This document shows, piece after piece, positions 1 through 8,559 of a stretch of 64,000 bases of DNA. The stretch covers positions 67,408 through 131,407 of the forward strand of contig NZ_JBBUTI010000013.1 in assembly GCF_038066635.1 (NCBI RefSeq). Reading direction: 5' to 3'. This stretch comes from Ideonella margarita (lineage in GTDB: Bacteria > Pseudomonadota > Gammaproteobacteria > Burkholderiales > Burkholderiaceae_C). The translations under genes and the position numbers were made by a program. How positions within the stretch are numbered: the stretch's first letter is position 1; the number at the start of each line of letters is the position of its first letter. The notes beneath the pieces are model-generated. The model did no database searches. It worked only from the letters and a program-made list of their open reading frames with translations, and was not told the DNA's origin.

Positions 1-1406
1 ACGCCGGCATGCGTGGCGGCAAGGTGGTGCCCTACAAGCACCTGCTCGATGAAGCCGTGTCGCTGAGCACCCACAAGCCGGCGAAGGTGCTGATGGTGAA
101 CCGCGGCCTGGCCGAGTTCAGCCGCACCGCCGGGCGAGACGAAGACTACGCGTCGCTGCGCGAGCAGCACCTCGACACGGTGGTGCCCTGCGCCTGGGTC
201 GACAGCACGCACCCGAGCTACATCCTCTACACCAGCGGCACCACCGGCAAGCCCAAGGGCGTGCAGCGCGACACCGGCGGCTACGCCGTGGCGCTGGCGG
301 CCAGCATGCGGCACATCTACATGGGCCAGCCTGGCGGCACGTTCTTCTCCACCAGCGACATCGGCTGGGTGGTGGGGCACAGCTACATCATCTACGGCCC
401 GCTGATCAACGGCATGGCGACCATCATGTACGAGGGCCTGCCCACCCGCCCGGACGCCGGCGTGTGGTGGAGCCTGGTCGAGAAGTACAAGGTCAACGTG
501 ATGTTCAGCGCGCCCACGGCCGCGCGGGTGCTCAAGAAGCAGGACCCTGCCTACCTGACCAAGTACGACCTCTCCAGCCTGCAGGCGCTGTTCCTGGCCG
601 GCGAGCCGCTGGACGAGCCGACGGCCACCTGGATGTCGGACGCCATCCACAAGCCTGTCATCGACAACTACTGGCAGACCGAAACCGGCTGGCCGATCAT
701 GGCCGTGTGCAACGGTATCGAGCCGGCCGCCACCAAGTTCGGCTCACCCGGCAAGGCGGTCTACGGCTTTGATGTGCGATTGATTGACGAGACCACCGGC
801 GCCGAGATCACCGAGCCCAACCAGAAGGGCGTGATTGCCGTGGAAGGCCCGCTGCCGCCGGGGTGTCTGCAGACCGTGTGGGGCGACGACGCCCGCTACG
901 TGAAGACCTACTGGAGCAGCATCCACGGACGCACCATGTACAGCACCTTCGACTGGGGCGTGAAGGATGCCGATGGCTACTTCTACATCCTGGGCCGCAC
1001 CGACGACGTGATCAACGTGGCCGGGCACCGCCTGGGCACCCGCGAGATCGAGGAGAGCATCAGCAGCCATCCGGCCGTGGCCGAAGTGGCGGTGGTGGGT
1101 GTGGCTGACGCGCTGAAGGGGCAGGTGGCCGTGGCCTTTGCCGTGCTGAAGGACAGCGGATCGGCTGCGTCCCCAGCCGATGCGCTGAAGCTGGAAGGCT
1201 CGATCATGAAGCTGGTGGATGACCAGCTCGGCGCAGTGGCCCGCCCGGCACGGGTGCGGTTTGTCAGCGTGCTGCCCAAGACGCGCAGCGGCAAGCTGCT
1301 GCGCCGCGCCATCCAGGCGGTGTGCGAGGGCCGCGACCCGGGTGACCTGACCACCATGGAAGACCCCGGCGCCCTGCAGCAGGTCAAGGACGTGATCACC
1401 GCCTGA
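1..1406 (+). CDS. prpE: Propionyl-CoA synthetase, 5' truncated by window edge
   Basis: An ANL-superfamily AMP-forming acyl-CoA synthetase that activates propionate to propionyl-CoA through an acyl-adenylate in the cytoplasm. The reading frame is open from base 3, so the ATG at 9 is internal and roughly the first quarter of the protein (about 160 residues of a usual ~630) is missing. Visible motifs are the P-loop-like YTSGTTGKPKG, the NYWQTETGWP region, the GRTDDVINVAGHR motif and the C-terminal SGKLLRR, whose lysine is the residue acylated in this family. Acetyl-CoA synthetase is the alternative, but the DAGVWWSLVEKYKV region and SGKLLRR fit PrpE. A strong intrinsic terminator follows directly. 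Confidence 0.9.
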   Translation, partial: AGMRGGKVVPYKHLLDEAVSLSTHKPAKVLMVNRGLAEFSRTAGRDEDYASLREQHLDTVVPCAWVDSTHPSYILYTSGTTGKPKGVQRDTGGYAVALAASMRHIYMGQPGGTFFSTSDIGWVVGHSYIIYGPLINGMATIMYEGLPTRPDAGVWWSLVEKYKVNVMFSAPTAARVLKKQDPAYLTKYDLSSLQALFLAGEPLDEPTATWMSDAIHKPVIDNYWQTETGWPIMAVCNGIEPAATKFGSPGKAVYGFDVRLIDETTGAEITEPNQKGVIAVEGPLPPGCLQTVWGDDARYVKTYWSSIHGRTMYSTFDWGVKDADGYFYILGRTDDVINVAGHRLGTREIEESISSHPAVAEVAVVGVADALKGQVAVAFAVLKDSGSAASPADALKLEGSIMKLVDDQLGAVARPARVRFVSVLPKTRSGKLLRRAIQAVCEGRDPGDLTTMEDPGALQQVKDVITA

Positions 1407-1415
1407 CCAGCACCC

Positions 1416-1440
1416 AGGCCACCACCCGGTGGCCTTTTTT
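1416..1440 (+). terminator. Rho-independent terminator of prpE
   Basis: An 8-bp perfect stem AGGCCACC/GGTGGCCT with a 4-base loop, followed by a run of T (1435-1440). It starts 10 bases after the prpE stop codon. Confidence 0.9.
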
Positions 1441-1481
1441 ATGCCATGACTGAAAAAAAATGGCGGTGAAGGCCAGGAAAT

Positions 1482-1505
1482 TTCACGATGTGAAGTCTGA
1501 CTTCA
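1482..1505. promoter_or_regulatory. Overlapping palindromes upstream of icd (operator candidate)
   Basis: Two perfect inverted repeats share bases: TTCAC-gat-GTGAA (1482-1494) and TGAAGTC-t-GACTTCA (1491-1505). A consensus -35 hexamer TTGACA lies at 1509-1514, but no good -10 box is at 16-18 bases. The site sits in the 219-base gap between prpE and icd, about 120 bases before the icd start. A transcription-factor site is inferred from symmetry only. Confidence 0.4.
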
Positions 1506-1625
1506 AAATTGACAGCCAACGGTCAGCGGATCCCTTCAAAATCGCGCGCATTGCGCTTTGGCTTGCGCCTGGTCGCCCCTGACCGGCACAGGCATGCCCT
1601 TACCAAACACACCAGGAGATACGCG

Positions 1626-3863
1626 ATGAGTTCTCAGCAGCCCACCATCATCTACACGCTGACCGATGAAGCCCCTCTGCTGGCGACGGCCTCGTTCCTG
1701 CCGATCGTGCGCACGTTTGCCGCTTCGGCTGACGTGAAGGTCGACACCGCTGACATCTCGGTGGCGAACCGCATCCTGGGCGAGTTCCCCGACTTCCTGA
1801 CCGACGAGCAGAAGGTGCCCAACACCCTGGCCGAACTGGGCAAGAAGACGCTGCAAGCCGATGCCAACATCATCAAGCTGCCGAACATCAGCGCCTCGCA
1901 GAACCAGCTGATCGCGGCCATCCGCGAACTGCAGGCCAAGGGCTACGCGATTCCCGATTACCCGGAAGCGCCCAAGACCGAAGAAGAGAAGGCCCTGCGC
2001 GCCCGCTACGCCAAGTGCATCGGCTCGGCCGTGAACCCGGTGCTGCGTGAAGGCAACTCCGACCGCCGCGCCCCGAAGGCCGTCAAGGAATACGCCCGCA
2101 AGAACCCGCACAGCATGGCCGAGTGGAGTCAGGCGTCGCGTTCGCACGTCTCGCACATGCACCACGGCGACTTCTATCACGGCGAAAAGTCGATCACCCT
2201 CGACCGCGCCCGTGACGTGAAGATGGAGCTGATCACCAAGAGCGGCAAGACGCTGGTGCTGAAGCAGAAGGTTTCGCTGCTGGACCGTGAAGTCATCGAC
2301 AGCATGTTCATGAGCAAGAAGGCCTTGCTCGAGTTCTATGAGCGCGAGATTGAAGACGCGCGCAAGACCGGCGTGATGTTCTCGCTGCACGTGAAGGCCA
2401 CGATGATGAAGGTCTCGCACCCCATCGTCTTCGGCCATTGCGTCAAGATCTTCTACAAGGAAGCGTTCGAGAAGCACGCCAAGCTGTTCGAAGAGCTGGG
2501 CGTGAATGTCAACAACGGCATGGCCAACCTGTACGACAAGATCTCGACGCTGCCGCAAAGCAAGCAGGACGAGATCAAGCGTGACCTGCACGCCTGCCAC
2601 GAAAACCGCCCCGAGCTGGCAATGGTGGACTCGGCCAAGGGCATCACCAACTTCCACTCGCCGAATGACGTGATCGTGGACGCCTCGATGCCGGCCATGA
2701 TCCGCAACGGCGGCAAGATGTGGGATGCCAACGGCCGACTGAAGGATGTGAAGGCCGTGATGCCGGAATCGACCTTCGCCCGCATCTACCAGGAGATGAT
2801 CAACTTCTGCAAGTGGCATGGCGCCTTCGATCCGAAGACCATGGGCACGGTGCCGAACGTGGGCCTGATGGCGCAGCAGGCCGAAGAGTACGGCTCGCAC
2901 GACAAGACCTTCGAGATCACCGAAGACGGCGTGGCCAACATCACCGACCTGGCCACCGGCGAAGTGCTGCTGAGCGAGAACGTGGAGCAGGGCGACATCT
3001 GGCGCATGTGCCAGGTGAAGGACGCTGCGATCCGTGACTGGGTCAAGCTGGCCGTCAACCGCGCCCGCAACTCCGGCATGCCGGTGGTGTTCTGGCTCGA
3101 CGCCTACCGCCCGCACGAAGCGCAGCTGATCACCAAGGTCAAGATGTACCTGCATGAGCACAACACGGCCGGTCTGGACATCCAGATCATGAGCCAGGTG
3201 CGTGCCATGCGTTACACGCTGGAGCGCGTCATCCGCGGCCAGGACACCATCAGCGCGACCGGCAACATCCTGCGCGACTACCTGACCGACCTGTTCCCGA
3301 TCATGGAGCTGGGCACCTCGGCCAAGATGCTGTCGATCGTGCCTCTGATGGCCGGTGGTGGCATGTACGAAACCGGTGCCGGCGGCTCGGCCCCGAAGCA
3401 CGTGCAGCAGCTGGTGGAAGAAAACCATCTGCGCTGGGACTCGCTGGGTGAATTCCTGGCGCTGGCCGTGAGCCTGGAAGACCTGGGCCTGAAGACCGGC
3501 AACAACAAGGCCAAGGTGCTGGCCAAGACGCTGGACGCCGCCACCGGCAAGCTGCTGGACAACAACAAGGGCCCGAGCCCGAAGACCGGCCAGCTGGACA
3601 ACCGCGGCAGCCAGTTCTATCTGGCCATGTACTGGGCGCAGGCCCTGGCAGCGCAGACCGAAGAGCCGGAACTGGCTGCCAAGTACGCCACCCTGGCCAA
3701 GACCCTGACCGACAACGAAGCCGCCATCGTGGCCGAGCTGTCGGCGGTGCAGGGCCAGCCGGCCGACATCGGCGGCTACTACAAGCCTGACTTCGACAAG
3801 CTCGACAAGATCATGCGCCCGAGCGCCACGCTGAACGCAGCGCTGGCCGCCTTCGCAGGCTGA
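1626..3863 (+). CDS. icd: NADP-dependent isocitrate dehydrogenase, monomeric type
   Basis: Catalyses oxidative decarboxylation of isocitrate to 2-oxoglutarate with NADP+ in the TCA cycle. At 745 residues it has the full length of the monomeric IDH family, about 80 kDa, unrelated in length to the ~420-residue dimeric enzymes. The N-terminus (MSSQQPTIIYTLTDEAP) and the internal NPILREG-like segment and SHMHHGDFYHGEKS stretch are typical of the family. The ATG at 1626 is chosen over an upstream in-frame start because AGGAG (1614-1618) lies 7 bases before it and homologues begin here. Codon use is strongly biased to G/C third positions, as expected for a highly expressed core gene. Confidence 0.97.
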   Translation: MSSQQPTIIYTLTDEAPLLATASFLPIVRTFAASADVKVDTADISVANRILGEFPDFLTDEQKVPNTLAELGKKTLQADANIIKLPNISASQNQLIAAIRELQAKGYAIPDYPEAPKTEEEKALRARYAKCIGSAVNPVLREGNSDRRAPKAVKEYARKNPHSMAEWSQASRSHVSHMHHGDFYHGEKSITLDRARDVKMELITKSGKTLVLKQKVSLLDREVIDSMFMSKKALLEFYEREIEDARKTGVMFSLHVKATMMKVSHPIVFGHCVKIFYKEAFEKHAKLFEELGVNVNNGMANLYDKISTLPQSKQDEIKRDLHACHENRPELAMVDSAKGITNFHSPNDVIVDASMPAMIRNGGKMWDANGRLKDVKAVMPESTFARIYQEMINFCKWHGAFDPKTMGTVPNVGLMAQQAEEYGSHDKTFEITEDGVANITDLATGEVLLSENVEQGDIWRMCQVKDAAIRDWVKLAVNRARNSGMPVVFWLDAYRPHEAQLITKVKMYLHEHNTAGLDIQIMSQVRAMRYTLERVIRGQDTISATGNILRDYLTDLFPIMELGTSAKMLSIVPLMAGGGMYETGAGGSAPKHVQQLVEENHLRWDSLGEFLALAVSLEDLGLKTGNNKAKVLAKTLDAATGKLLDNNKGPSPKTGQLDNRGSQFYLAMYWAQALAAQTEEPELAAKYATLAKTLTDNEAAIVAELSAVQGQPADIGGYYKPDFDKLDKIMRPSATLNAALAAFAG

Positions 3864-4167
3864 TCAACCAAGCAGGCCGTTCGCGGCCTTCTGACAAAGC
3901 CACCTTCGGGTGGCTTTTTTTCGCCTGTGCCTGGGGTGGGGCGATGGAATGAGATCATTTATCCTTCGCCATGCGCGAAGGCTTGGTTCACAACTGCCGT
4001 GTGCGCTTTGCTCAGCCTTCGCGCATCATTCGCTTCAGCGAAGGACTGCTGGCTGGGTGCTTACCGGTGCCCCCCCAAAGCTGTGACGCTCGCCTGACCG
4101 AGGCGAACCGTTGCTGATACATGCGGCCTCTTCGCGCCTTCTTCGTTTGCTGTGCCTTGCAGCCGCC
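3864..4167. other. 304-base gap between icd and the LysR gene
   Basis: Holds the icd terminator and then three further hairpins: CCTTCGC/GCGAAGG at 3963-3981, the same pair of arms at 4016-4044, and TCGCCT/AGGCGA at 4090-4106. No gene with a plausible start is seen. The repeated CCTTCGC...GCGAAGG arms could be a small dispersed repeat or leader structure for the LysR gene. Confidence 0.6.
3874..3921 (+). terminator. Tandem hairpin terminator of icd
   Basis: First hairpin AGGCCG-TTCG-CGGCCT (3874-3889), then AAAGCCACC-TTCG-GGTGGCTTT (3896-3917) with a T run to 3921. Both loops are the stable TTCG tetraloop. Confidence 0.92.
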
Positions 4168-5067
4168 ATGCGCTTCGACCTCGTCACGCTCAATCTGGTG
4201 CTCGCCATTGCCGAGACCCGCAACATCACGCGGGCCGCGGAGCGCGAGCATTTGGCGTTGGCGGCCGCCAGCAAGCGGCTGAAAGACCTGGAAACCCGCC
4301 TGGGCGTGCAGCTGTTCGAGCGCCGCGCCCGCGGTGTGGAACCCACCGAAGCGGGCCGCGCGCTGGTGCGCCACATCCGCGGCCTGAACGCATCGCTGCA
4401 TGCGCTGGAAAGCGAAGTGGTTGAGTTCAGCCGGGGCATCAAGGGCCACCTGCGGATCGCGGCCAATGCGGCGGCGATTGCCGAGAGCCTGCCCGCTGAT
4501 CTGGCCGCGTTCTCGCGGGAGCATCCGCACATCCGCATCAGCCTGGAAGACATGACCAGCACGGCGGTGCAGCAGGCGGTGGCCGAAGGGCGGGCCGACG
4601 TGGGCGTGTTTGCGCCGCCGCTGGTGGACGCCCGCCTGCGGGCCTGGCCCTACCGCGAGGGCGAGCTGGCTGTGGTGCTGCCGCGAGGCCATGCGCTGTC
4701 GGCGGCCACCGAGCCGCTGCCCTTCGAGGCCTTGCTGGATTACGACATCGTCGGCCTGCACATCGGCGCCTCGGTGCATGAGCTGATGTTGCAGCGCGCA
4801 CTGGAGCGTGGTCGCACCCTGAACGCCCGCCTGCAGGTACGCGGTTTTGATGCGATTGCCCAGCTGGTGGATGCTGGCCTCGGCGTGGCGGTGCTGCCCG
4901 CGGCCGTGGCGCACCGGTTTGCCCGACTCTTTGCCATCGACGTGCGCCCGCTGGATGAGGCGTGGGCGCGTCGCCGTTACCTGATTGCCGCCCGCGAGCA
5001 GGCCGTGCTGCCGGCCGTGGTGCAGCGCTTCGTGGATGCACTGGCGCAGCCTGAGCAACTTCCCTGA
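4168..5067 (+). CDS. LysR-family transcriptional regulator
   Basis: A 299-residue LysR-type regulator: an N-terminal winged helix-turn-helix (about residues 5-63, with NITRAAEREH...AAASKRLKDLE and LGVQLFER) and a C-terminal substrate-binding fold (from about residue 90) that would sense a small effector. The start at the ATG in MRFDLVTL is chosen because an upstream in-frame start would add 19 residues not expected before the HTH. It stands directly before leuC on the same strand with a 70-base gap, so control of the leucine genes is plausible but inferred. The ligand is not predictable from sequence. Confidence 0.88.
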   Translation: MRFDLVTLNLVLAIAETRNITRAAEREHLALAAASKRLKDLETRLGVQLFERRARGVEPTEAGRALVRHIRGLNASLHALESEVVEFSRGIKGHLRIAANAAAIAESLPADLAAFSREHPHIRISLEDMTSTAVQQAVAEGRADVGVFAPPLVDARLRAWPYREGELAVVLPRGHALSAATEPLPFEALLDYDIVGLHIGASVHELMLQRALERGRTLNARLQVRGFDAIAQLVDAGLGVAVLPAAVAHRFARLFAIDVRPLDEAWARRRYLIAAREQAVLPAVVQRFVDALAQPEQLP

Positions 5068-5137
5068 CAATTCAACCCTGAACTGGCGCAGCTGCCCGAG
5101 AGGGCCGGCAGCGCCCCACAAACACCCGAGACTCAAC

Positions 5138-6550
5138 ATGACCGCACGCACCCTGTATGACAAGCTGTGGGACGAGCACGTCGTCCACACCGAGGAAGAC
5201 GGCACGGCCACGCTCTATATCGACCGCCACCTGGTGCATGAGGTCACCAGCCCGCAGGCGTTCGAGGGCCTGGACATCGCTGGCCGCAAGGTCTGGCGCC
5301 TGTCGGCCAATCTGGCCGTGAGCGACCACAACGTGCCCACGACCGACCGCAGCGAAGGCATTGCCGACCCCATCTCCAAGCTGCAGGTGGACACGCTCGA
5401 CAACAACTGCGACCGCTTCGGCATCACGCAGTTCAAGATGAGCGACAAGCGCCAGGGCATCGTCCACGTGATCGGCCCGGAGCAGGGCGCCACGTTGCCG
5501 GGCATGACGGTGGTCTGCGGCGACAGCCACACCAGCACCCATGGTGCCTTTGGTGCGCTGGCCCATGGCATCGGCACCTCCGAGGTGGAGCACGTGCTGG
5601 CCACCCAGACGCTGCTGGCCAAGAAGGCCAAGAACATGCTGGTGCGCGTCGACGGCCAGGTGGCCCGGGGCGTGGGTGCCAAGGACATCGTGCTGGCCAT
5701 CATCGGCAAGATCGGCACGGCCGGCGGCACGGGTTACACGATTGAATTCGCAGGCACCGCCATTCGTGCGCTGAGCATGGAAGGCCGCATGACGGTGTGC
5801 AACATGGCCATCGAGGCAGGCGCACGCGCCGGCCTGGTGGCGGTGGACGACACCACGCTGGCCTACGTGAAGGGCCGTCCGTTCAGCCCGCAGGGCGTGG
5901 AGCTGGAGCAGGCCGTGACCTACTGGCGCACGCTGCACTCCGACGAAGGCGCCTTCTTCGACAAGGTGGTGGAGCTCGACGCCGCGCGCATCCAGCCGCA
6001 GGTCACCTGGGGCACCTCGCCGGAAATGGTGCTGTCGATCGAAGACCGCATCCCTGATCCGGACAAGGAAAAGGACGCCGTCAAGCGTGGCGCCATCGAA
6101 CGTGCCCTGCAGTACATGGCGCTGGAGCCGAACAAGGCCATCAGCGACGTGCACATCGACAAGGTGTTCATCGGCTCATGCACCAACAGCCGCATTGAAG
6201 ACATGCGCGAAGCCGCCGCCGTGGTCAAGCACCTGGGCGGCCGGGTGGCGAGCAACGTGAAGCTGGCGCTGGTGGTGCCGGGCTCGGGCCTGGTGAAGGC
6301 GCAGGCGGAAGCCGAAGGCCTGGACCAGATCTTCCGCGCCGCGGGTTTCGAGTGGCGTGAGCCGGGCTGCAGCATGTGCCTGGCCATGAACGCTGACCGG
6401 CTGGAGCCGGGCGAGCGTTGCGCCTCCACCAGCAACCGCAATTTCGAAGGTCGCCAGGGCGCCGGCGGCCGTACCCACCTCGTCAGCCCGGCCATGGCCG
6501 CTGCGGCAGCGATGGCGGGCCATTTTGTTGACGTGCGCCGCGTGGCCTGA
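5138..6550 (+). CDS. leuC: 3-isopropylmalate dehydratase large subunit
   Basis: With LeuD forms the isopropylmalate isomerase that converts 2-isopropylmalate to 3-isopropylmalate in leucine synthesis. The protein is 470 residues, normal for LeuC. The 4Fe-4S cysteines are in FIGSCTNSR and in CSMCLAMN near the C-terminus, and the substrate motif GDSHTSTHGAFG is intact. The start is the ATG beginning MTARTLYDKLWDEHVV; a longer frame runs upstream into the LysR gene but lacks homologous sequence. First gene of leuC-ecn-leuD-leuB. Confidence 0.98.
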   Translation: MTARTLYDKLWDEHVVHTEEDGTATLYIDRHLVHEVTSPQAFEGLDIAGRKVWRLSANLAVSDHNVPTTDRSEGIADPISKLQVDTLDNNCDRFGITQFKMSDKRQGIVHVIGPEQGATLPGMTVVCGDSHTSTHGAFGALAHGIGTSEVEHVLATQTLLAKKAKNMLVRVDGQVARGVGAKDIVLAIIGKIGTAGGTGYTIEFAGTAIRALSMEGRMTVCNMAIEAGARAGLVAVDDTTLAYVKGRPFSPQGVELEQAVTYWRTLHSDEGAFFDKVVELDAARIQPQVTWGTSPEMVLSIEDRIPDPDKEKDAVKRGAIERALQYMALEPNKAISDVHIDKVFIGSCTNSRIEDMREAAAVVKHLGGRVASNVKLALVVPGSGLVKAQAEAEGLDQIFRAAGFEWREPGCSMCLAMNADRLEPGERCASTSNRNFEGRQGAGGRTHLVSPAMAAAAAMAGHFVDVRRVA

Positions 6551-6564
6551 AAGGAAACATCGTC

Positions 6565-6690
6565 ATGAAGAAGCTGTTTGTCGTCGTCGCCACCCTGGCG
6601 CTGCTGTCGGCCTGCAACACCTTTGAAGGCATCGGCAAGGACATCCAGAAAGCCGGCGAGTCCATCGAAGGCGCGGCCAAGAAGAAGTAA
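6565..6690 (+). CDS. Entericidin-family small lipoprotein
   Basis: A 41-residue protein between leuC and leuD. The first 16 residues are a short lipoprotein signal (MKKLFVVVATLALL) ending in lipobox LSAC with Cys17 as the lipid-attachment site. The mature part (NTFEGIGKDIQKAGESIEGAA, ending in KKK) matches the entericidin EcnA/B pattern, small membrane lipoproteins linked in E. coli to stationary-phase bacteriolysis. AAGGAA (6551-6556) serves as ribosome binding site. The leuC stop is 14 bases upstream and leuD starts 4 bases after its stop, so it is translated within the leu operon. Whether it is an antidote or toxin type cannot be said. Confidence 0.85.
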   Translation: MKKLFVVVATLALLSACNTFEGIGKDIQKAGESIEGAAKKK

Positions 6691-6694
6691 TCCC

Positions 6695-7345
6695 ATGCAA
6701 GCATTTACCCTGCACAAGGGCCTCGTGGCCCCGATGGACCGTGAGAACGTCGATACCGACGCGATCATCCCCAAGCAATTCCTGAAGTCGATCAAGCGCA
6801 CGGGTTTCGGCCCGAACCTGTTCGATGAGTGGCGCTACCTGGACGCCGGCGAGCCCGGTCAGGATCCGGCCACCCGCAAGTCGAACCCCGACTTCGTGCT
6901 GAACCAGCCGCGTTACCAGGGCGCCAGCGTGCTGCTGGCCCGCAACAACTTCGGCTGCGGCTCCAGCCGCGAACACGCGCCCTGGGCGCTGGAGCAATAC
7001 GGCTTCCGCGCCATCATTGCGCCGAGCTTCGCCGACATCTTCTTCAACAACTGCTTCAAGAACGGCGTCTTGCCGATCGTGTTGTCGGAGTCGCAGGTTG
7101 CTGCGCTGTTCGATGAAGTGCATGCCTTCCCGGGCTATCAGCTGACGGTGGATCTGCCGCGCCAGGTGGTCATCAAGGCCGACGGCACCGAGCTGCCGTT
7201 CGAAGTGCAGGCCTTCCGCAAGTACTGCCTGGTGAACGGGTTTGACGACATCGGCCTGACCCTGCGTCACGCCGAGAAGATCAAGGCCTACGAGGCCGAG
7301 CGCCTGGCCAAGATGCCCTGGCTGAATACCCGCCTGGTCGGCTGA
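6695..7345 (+). CDS. leuD: 3-isopropylmalate dehydratase small subunit
   Basis: A 216-residue small subunit of isopropylmalate isomerase, partner of LeuC. It carries the swivelling domain with the NFGCGSSREHAPWAL motif and DTDAIIPKQFL near the N-terminus, both family signatures. The ATG at 6695 (MQAFTLHKG) is preferred to an upstream in-frame start that would overlap the entericidin gene. Only 4 bases separate it from the entericidin stop, so the genes are likely co-translated. The final residues match the usual end of bacterial LeuD. Confidence 0.98.
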   Translation: MQAFTLHKGLVAPMDRENVDTDAIIPKQFLKSIKRTGFGPNLFDEWRYLDAGEPGQDPATRKSNPDFVLNQPRYQGASVLLARNNFGCGSSREHAPWALEQYGFRAIIAPSFADIFFNNCFKNGVLPIVLSESQVAALFDEVHAFPGYQLTVDLPRQVVIKADGTELPFEVQAFRKYCLVNGFDDIGLTLRHAEKIKAYEAERLAKMPWLNTRLVG

Positions 7346-7365
7346 GCAAACAAAGAGACAACCCC

Positions 7366-8463
7366 ATGACGATGAAGATTGCAGTGCTGCCTGGTGATGG
7401 CATCGGGACCGAGATCGTGGCCGAGGCCGTGCGCGTGCTCAACGTGCTCGACCTGCCGTTCGAGATGGAAGAAGCCAAGGTGGGCGGTGCCGCCTACGAG
7501 GCCCACGGCCACCCGCTGCCCGACTCGACGCTGAACCTGGCCAAGGCTTCTGACGCCATCCTGTTCGGCGCGGTGGGCGACTGGAAGTACGACACGCTGG
7601 ACCGCCCGCTGCGCCCTGAACAAGCCATCCTGGGCCTGCGCAAGCACCTGGGTCTGTTCGCCAACTTCCGCCCGGCCATCTGCTACGAGGAACTGGTGGG
7701 CGCGTCCAGCCTGAAGCCCGAGCTGATCGCGGGCCTCGACATCCTGATCATCCGCGAGCTGACCGGCGACATCTACTTCGGCCAGCCGCGTGGCCGCCGC
7801 ATCGCCACCGACGGGCATTTCCCCGGCGCTGAAGAAGCCTTTGACACTATGCGCTACTCGCGCCCGGAAATCGAGCGCATCGCCCACGTCGCTTTCCAGG
7901 CCGCCCGCAAGCGCAGCAAGAAGGTCACGTCGGTCGACAAGGCCAATGTGCTGGAGACCTTCCAGTTCTGGAAGGACGTGGTGACCGAGGTGCACAAGGC
8001 GTACCCGGACGTCGAGCTCGAGCACATGTACGTCGACAACGCCGCGATGCAGCTGGTGAAGGCGCCGAAGAAGTTCGACGTGCTGTTCACCGGCAACATG
8101 TTTGGCGACATCCTGTCGGACGAGGCTTCGATGCTGACCGGCTCGATCGGCATGCTGCCTTCGGCCTCGCTGAACGCCAAGGGCCAGGGCCTGTATGAGC
8201 CCAGCCATGGCAGCGCCCCCGACATCGCCGGCAAGGGCGTGGCCAATCCATTGGCTACAATCCTGTCCGCTGCCATGATGCTCCGTTTCTCACTCCAACA
8301 GCCCGAGGCTGCCGACCGTATCGAGTCGGCCGTCAAATCGGTGCTGGCTGCCGGCTACCGCACGCCGGACATCTGGAGCGAGGGCACCCAGAAGGTGGGC
8401 ACGCGTGAGATGGGTGATGCCGTGGTTGCGGCTATCACCGGCAAAACGATTACCAAGAGCTGA
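7366..8463 (+). CDS. leuB: 3-isopropylmalate dehydrogenase
   Basis: Oxidises and decarboxylates 3-isopropylmalate to 2-oxoisocaproate using NAD+, the third step of leucine synthesis. At 365 residues it has normal length. The N-terminal KIAVLPGDGIGTEI, the substrate-binding YFGQPRGR region, the metal-binding NMFGDILSDEAS segment and the nucleotide-binding EPSHGSAPDIAGKGVANP stretch are all present. Two in-frame ATGs (7366 and 7372) are possible; AAAGAGA a few bases upstream suits either. It closes the leucine cluster. Confidence 0.98.
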   Translation: MTMKIAVLPGDGIGTEIVAEAVRVLNVLDLPFEMEEAKVGGAAYEAHGHPLPDSTLNLAKASDAILFGAVGDWKYDTLDRPLRPEQAILGLRKHLGLFANFRPAICYEELVGASSLKPELIAGLDILIIRELTGDIYFGQPRGRRIATDGHFPGAEEAFDTMRYSRPEIERIAHVAFQAARKRSKKVTSVDKANVLETFQFWKDVVTEVHKAYPDVELEHMYVDNAAMQLVKAPKKFDVLFTGNMFGDILSDEASMLTGSIGMLPSASLNAKGQGLYEPSHGSAPDIAGKGVANPLATILSAAMMLRFSLQQPEAADRIESAVKSVLAAGYRTPDIWSEGTQKVGTREMGDAVVAAITGKTITKS

Positions 8464-8490
8464 CAGCTCGGTTTCGTCTCGCCCCAACAC

Positions 8491-8530
8491 CTGGACCCCG
8501 GCGAACGAGCCGGGAGGTTCCGGGGTTCAG
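8491..8530 (+). other. Hairpin between leuB and asd
   Basis: Arms CTGGACCCCGG (8491-8501) and CCGGGGTTCAG (8520-8530) pair over 11 positions with one G-U pair and an 18-base loop. There is no T run after it, so it is more likely an RNA processing or leader structure before asd than a terminator. Confidence 0.35.
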
Positions 8531-8559
8531 GGCAACGCACCACACTAGGAAATTTAGAC

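Noticed and set aside
1509..1625. Longer icd N-terminus from an upstream start
   Set aside because: The added 39 residues are Arg-rich and not conserved; AGGAG is correctly placed for the ATG at 1626.
1536..3428. 630-codon open frame on the minus strand opposite icd
   Set aside because: It mirrors the codon bias of icd, has a His/Val/Leu-rich composition typical of antisense frames in GC-rich DNA, and no family motif.
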